NCBI GenBank assembly: GCA_021731405.1
Contig: JAKFXN010000007.1
Coordinates: 1 to 59,474 of the forward strand
Length of the DNA stretch: 59,474 nucleotides
From: Candidatus Parcubacteria bacterium
GTDB taxonomy: Bacteria > Patescibacteria > Paceibacteria > UBA9973 > UBA918
Reading direction: 5' to 3'
The translations under genes were made by a program, and so were the position numbers. Of the stretch, positions 57,690-59,474 are shown in pieces; within the stretch, counting starts at the first letter, position 1; each line of letters starts with the position of its first letter. The notes under the pieces were generated by a model. The model worked only from the letters and a program-made list of their open reading frames with translations. It was not told the origin of the DNA and did not search any database.

Positions 57690-57718
57690 ATAATAGCACA
57701 TTATGTGCTAAAAGTCAA
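57690..57718 (-). promoter_or_regulatory. Promoter with a 17-bp palindrome in its spacer
   Basis: Minus strand: TTGACT (57713-57718), 17 bases, TATTAT (57690-57695). The perfect palindrome TAGCACATTATGTGCTA (57694-57710) overlaps the -10 and spacer, an ideal repressor site. The first 11 bases TTGACTTTTAG equal those of the SPFH promoter at 5875. Confidence 0.7.
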
Positions 57719-57802
57719 ATTGAGTACATTGCACTTTTTGACTAATACTTTTCTGTCCAAACACTCAATGATGTATACTGTCTGCATTAAATTAATATCA
57801 AT

Positions 57803-58195
57803 ATGTACCAAGGAAATTGGAAATGTAGTACCTGTGGTGGAGCAATTACCGAACTCCCCTTTCAACCAAGAAGTGAGTCAGGACTGACTTGTCGTGCTTG
57901 TTATGGAAAAAGCAAAGGAAGTAGCCATCAATCAGCGCCCGCACCAGAGCCAGACATGGGGATAGATACTGTATCTGAAGCTCCTGATATACCAGATTTT
58001 GCAGAGCTTGCTGGAGAGCCGGCACCAGACGACGGTTTTGGGGGTAGCGCTATCCCGGTAAGTACTGAGAAACCAAAGTTTGCCGGCAATTGGCAGTGTG
58101 CCAGTTGTGGCGGAGCAATCACCTCTTTACCATTCACTCCACGGGATACGAGCAATCTGAAGTGCCTTGATTGTTTCAAGCGAAGTAAGGCGTAA
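57803..58195 (+). CDS. Protein with two matching CxxC/CxxC zinc-ribbon modules
   Basis: 130 aa. Module 1 (residues about 5-37): GNWKCSTCGGAITELPFQPR with LTCRACYGKSK. Module 2 (about 95-130): GNWQCASCGGAITSLPFTPR with LKCLDCFKRSK. An acidic, Pro-rich linker of about 55 residues joins them. It resembles the CxxC-x17-CxxC style zinc proteins of Patescibacteria. Nucleic-acid binding is possible. Confidence 0.8.
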   Translation: MYQGNWKCSTCGGAITELPFQPRSESGLTCRACYGKSKGSSHQSAPAPEPDMGIDTVSEAPDIPDFAELAGEPAPDDGFGGSAIPVSTEKPKFAGNWQCASCGGAITSLPFTPRDTSNLKCLDCFKRSKA

Positions 58196-58203
58196 GTAGA
58201 CAT

Positions 58204-58236
58204 AAAAAACAGCAGCCAATAAGCTGCTGTTTTTTT
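58204..58236 (+). terminator. Terminator of the 57803 gene
   Basis: AAAAAACAGCAGC / GCTGCTGTTTTTTT. Confidence 0.9.
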
Positions 58237-58248
58237 AAGTCTCACAAA

Positions 58249-58575
58249 CTAACGAAACTTTACCGCTGTTCCATAAGCTAATATCTCAGCTCCACCAGTC
58301 ATTACTTGTGAGGTTGAGTAGCGCGTACAAACAATAGCGTCCGCTCCCAGACTCTCTGCATCAGCCAGCATACGTTCCGTAGCTTCTGCCCGGGCGTCAT
58401 TGAGAGCAATTACATACCCTTTCACTTCTCCTCCTATGAGTGAACGGAGTCCGGCCATGATGTCACTACCGACATGCCGAGTTCTAATAGTACTTCCTTT
58501 AACCAACCCAAGAACCTCAGATACTTCGCGTCCGGTGACATTTTCAGTTGTGGTAATAAGAATGTTTTTATTCAT
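58249..58575 (-). CDS. YbjQ/UPF0145 family protein
   Basis: 108 aa: ILITTTENVTGREVSEVLGLVKG start, ARAEATERMLADAESLGADAIV and YGTAVKF end. Family forms pentamers; heavy-metal binding was proposed from structure. Function unknown. Confidence 0.93.
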   Translation of the reverse strand: MNKNILITTTENVTGREVSEVLGLVKGSTIRTRHVGSDIMAGLRSLIGGEVKGYVIALNDARAEATERMLADAESLGADAIVCTRYSTSQVMTGGAEILAYGTAVKFR

Positions 58576-58627
58576 GACTCAATTATACCAAAACACGTTT
58601 CTTTAATCCTCGTTAGTACAAAAATAC

Positions 58628-59203
58628 TTACACTTTAAGTGATCCTCGAAAGCCTCGAGAGGCGTAATATGATTCTGCACCATTGTGGTACAGGAACACC
58701 GTGTTATATCGTTTGTCGCAAAAGACAGCCCCGCCCAGCTTTCGTATTGATTCAGGTGTAGCAATCCAACTAGAAGTCTTAAGATCAAAGTCACCCAGTT
58801 TCTGAAGTGCGCGATACTCAGCTTCGGTAAGCAGCTCAACACCCATCTGCTGCGCCATCTCGACAGCACTATTCTCTGGCTTATGCTCTTTGCGAGAGTC
58901 TAAAGCAGCTTTATCAAAACACACGCTGCGTCGTCCTTTAGGAGTCTCTAGTGAACAATCAACAAAAACTATATCTGTATCTTTCTTATCGAAAACTACT
59001 ACATCTGGTTCACCTCCGGTCTCTTCCATCATAAACAGTGATTGGAGTTTTTCTTCGCGTGCCTTTAGCGCTGCCTCTACCTTATCCCAAGAAAGTCCTT
59101 TGTGTCGACTCACGTTCTTTTCAAAACGATCTTTAAGAATTCTCAAGAGTCCCACACTTTGAACCGCCGAAATCTTTGATCTTTTAATGGTACTTTTTTT
59201 CAT
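58628..59203 (-). CDS. DUF4256 family protein
   Basis: 191 aa with the highly conserved ETPKGRRSVCFDKAALDSRK, ELLTEAEYRALQKLGDFDLK, TSSW and NTVFLYHNGAESYYASRGFR. Enzyme-like conservation (His, Cys, Arg) but no known activity. Confidence 0.93.
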   Translation of the reverse strand: MKKSTIKRSKISAVQSVGLLRILKDRFEKNVSRHKGLSWDKVEAALKAREEKLQSLFMMEETGGEPDVVVFDKKDTDIVFVDCSLETPKGRRSVCFDKAALDSRKEHKPENSAVEMAQQMGVELLTEAEYRALQKLGDFDLKTSSWIATPESIRKLGGAVFCDKRYNTVFLYHNGAESYYASRGFRGSLKV

Positions 59204-59222
59204 ATATCTAAGTCTAGCCTTG

Positions 59223-59474
59223 TTATATTAAACGAACCAATTTTCCTTTGCGCTTAACTATATTTTTATAATCCCATTGAATCTTTTTAGACTTTAGTAG
59301 CCAACGTTTCAAGTCAGTCTCTTTGATTTCCTTCACGTCGGTATAGCGTACCTCGGCCGCTTTGAAGCTTCCTTCTGATCTTAGACCTGGTTCATCAAAG
59401 CTCTGACCGCTCCAAAACAGCAACCTAACACTGTCCTTTAGTCTACTGTACCCAACAATCGGATTACCATCTAA
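59223..59474 (-). CDS. DUF1801 domain protein, N-terminus outside the window
   Basis: The frame is open to the window edge, so the start is missing. RLLFWSGQSFDEP, KAAEVRYTDVKEI and LKRWLLKSKKIQWDYKN fit the C-terminal half of the DUF1801 (YdhG-like) fold. At most 84 codons visible. Confidence 0.7.
   Translation of the reverse strand, partial: LDGNPIVGYSRLKDSVRLLFWSGQSFDEPGLRSEGSFKAAEVRYTDVKEIKETDLKRWLLKSKKIQWDYKNIVKRKGKLVRLI

Overview
The window looks like one piece of a bacterial chromosome from the Candidate Phyla Radiation (Patescibacteria), most like the Parcubacteria/Paceibacteria side. This is inferred from gene content, not from a rRNA gene, which is absent here. Supporting signs are an IF-2 without the long N-terminal region, a TsaD with an insertion, short VirB2/TrbC-like pilin proteins, many small CxxC, Met-rich and Asp/Glu-rich hypothetical proteins, a bS21, and very little biosynthesis. 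UAA, UAG and UGA all act as stops, so the code is standard. Most genes lack a Shine-Dalgarno (SD) sequence, and several have a -10 hexamer only 6-9 bases before the start codon.

Layout. 1-3020: a cut cysteine desulfurase, then infB-rbfA. 3020-4550: tRNA-Leu(UAA), tRNA-Cys, an orphan gene, tRNA-Lys and tRNA-Leu(UAG), among complex palindromic repeats. 4600-8150: TrhO and a two-gene SPFH membrane operon. 8160-11590: a minus-strand cluster of four VirB2-like pilins, a solute-binding protein and a methyltransferase. 11690-16640: gyrA, a membrane protein, an MBL-fold protein and ribosomal S1 with a structured leader. 16790-22620: pth, lepB, a HisRS-like paralogue, rpsU, ybeY, ftsA and ftsZ. 22650-27480: trxB, a 12-bp phased array with DnaA-box matches, tRNA-Glu, Bcp, an EEP-fold hydrolase and tRNA-Val. 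27540-32260: tsaD, valS, prsW and hsp20. 32280-34490: twin lipoproteins, tRNA-Phe with tandem repeat cassettes, tRNA-Arg and an AT-rich HTH gene. 34630-43060: a TerC-like protein, a glutaredoxin, an FtsB-like protein, lepA, murJ, an O-antigen-ligase/TPR protein and RNase P RNA. 43070-49900: DUF192, DUF2177, the ZIP/Fur divergent pair, mgtE, a SurA-like protein, a TrmH-family methyltransferase and a phosphohexomutase. 49960-59474: YhiN, DUF2132 and many small envelope and stress proteins.

The strongest unexplained signal is a family of palindromic elements beside six of the eight tRNA genes. After the tRNA and its terminator there is an inverted copy of the tRNA 3' end. In three cases this copy is split by a small perfect hairpin near the acceptor/T-stem junction. 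A conserved hairpin with apex GAGCGTAGCGA follows, and in three cases a further direct copy of the tRNA 3' end. All eight tRNA genes also have CA right after the discriminator base and none encodes CCA. Other points of interest are twin palindromic operators between fur and a ZIP transporter, the S1 leader, a HisRS-like protein that seems to lack motif 2, natural GyrA substitutions in the quinolone region, and a set of isolated GC-richer genes with strong SDs, unlike their neighbours.
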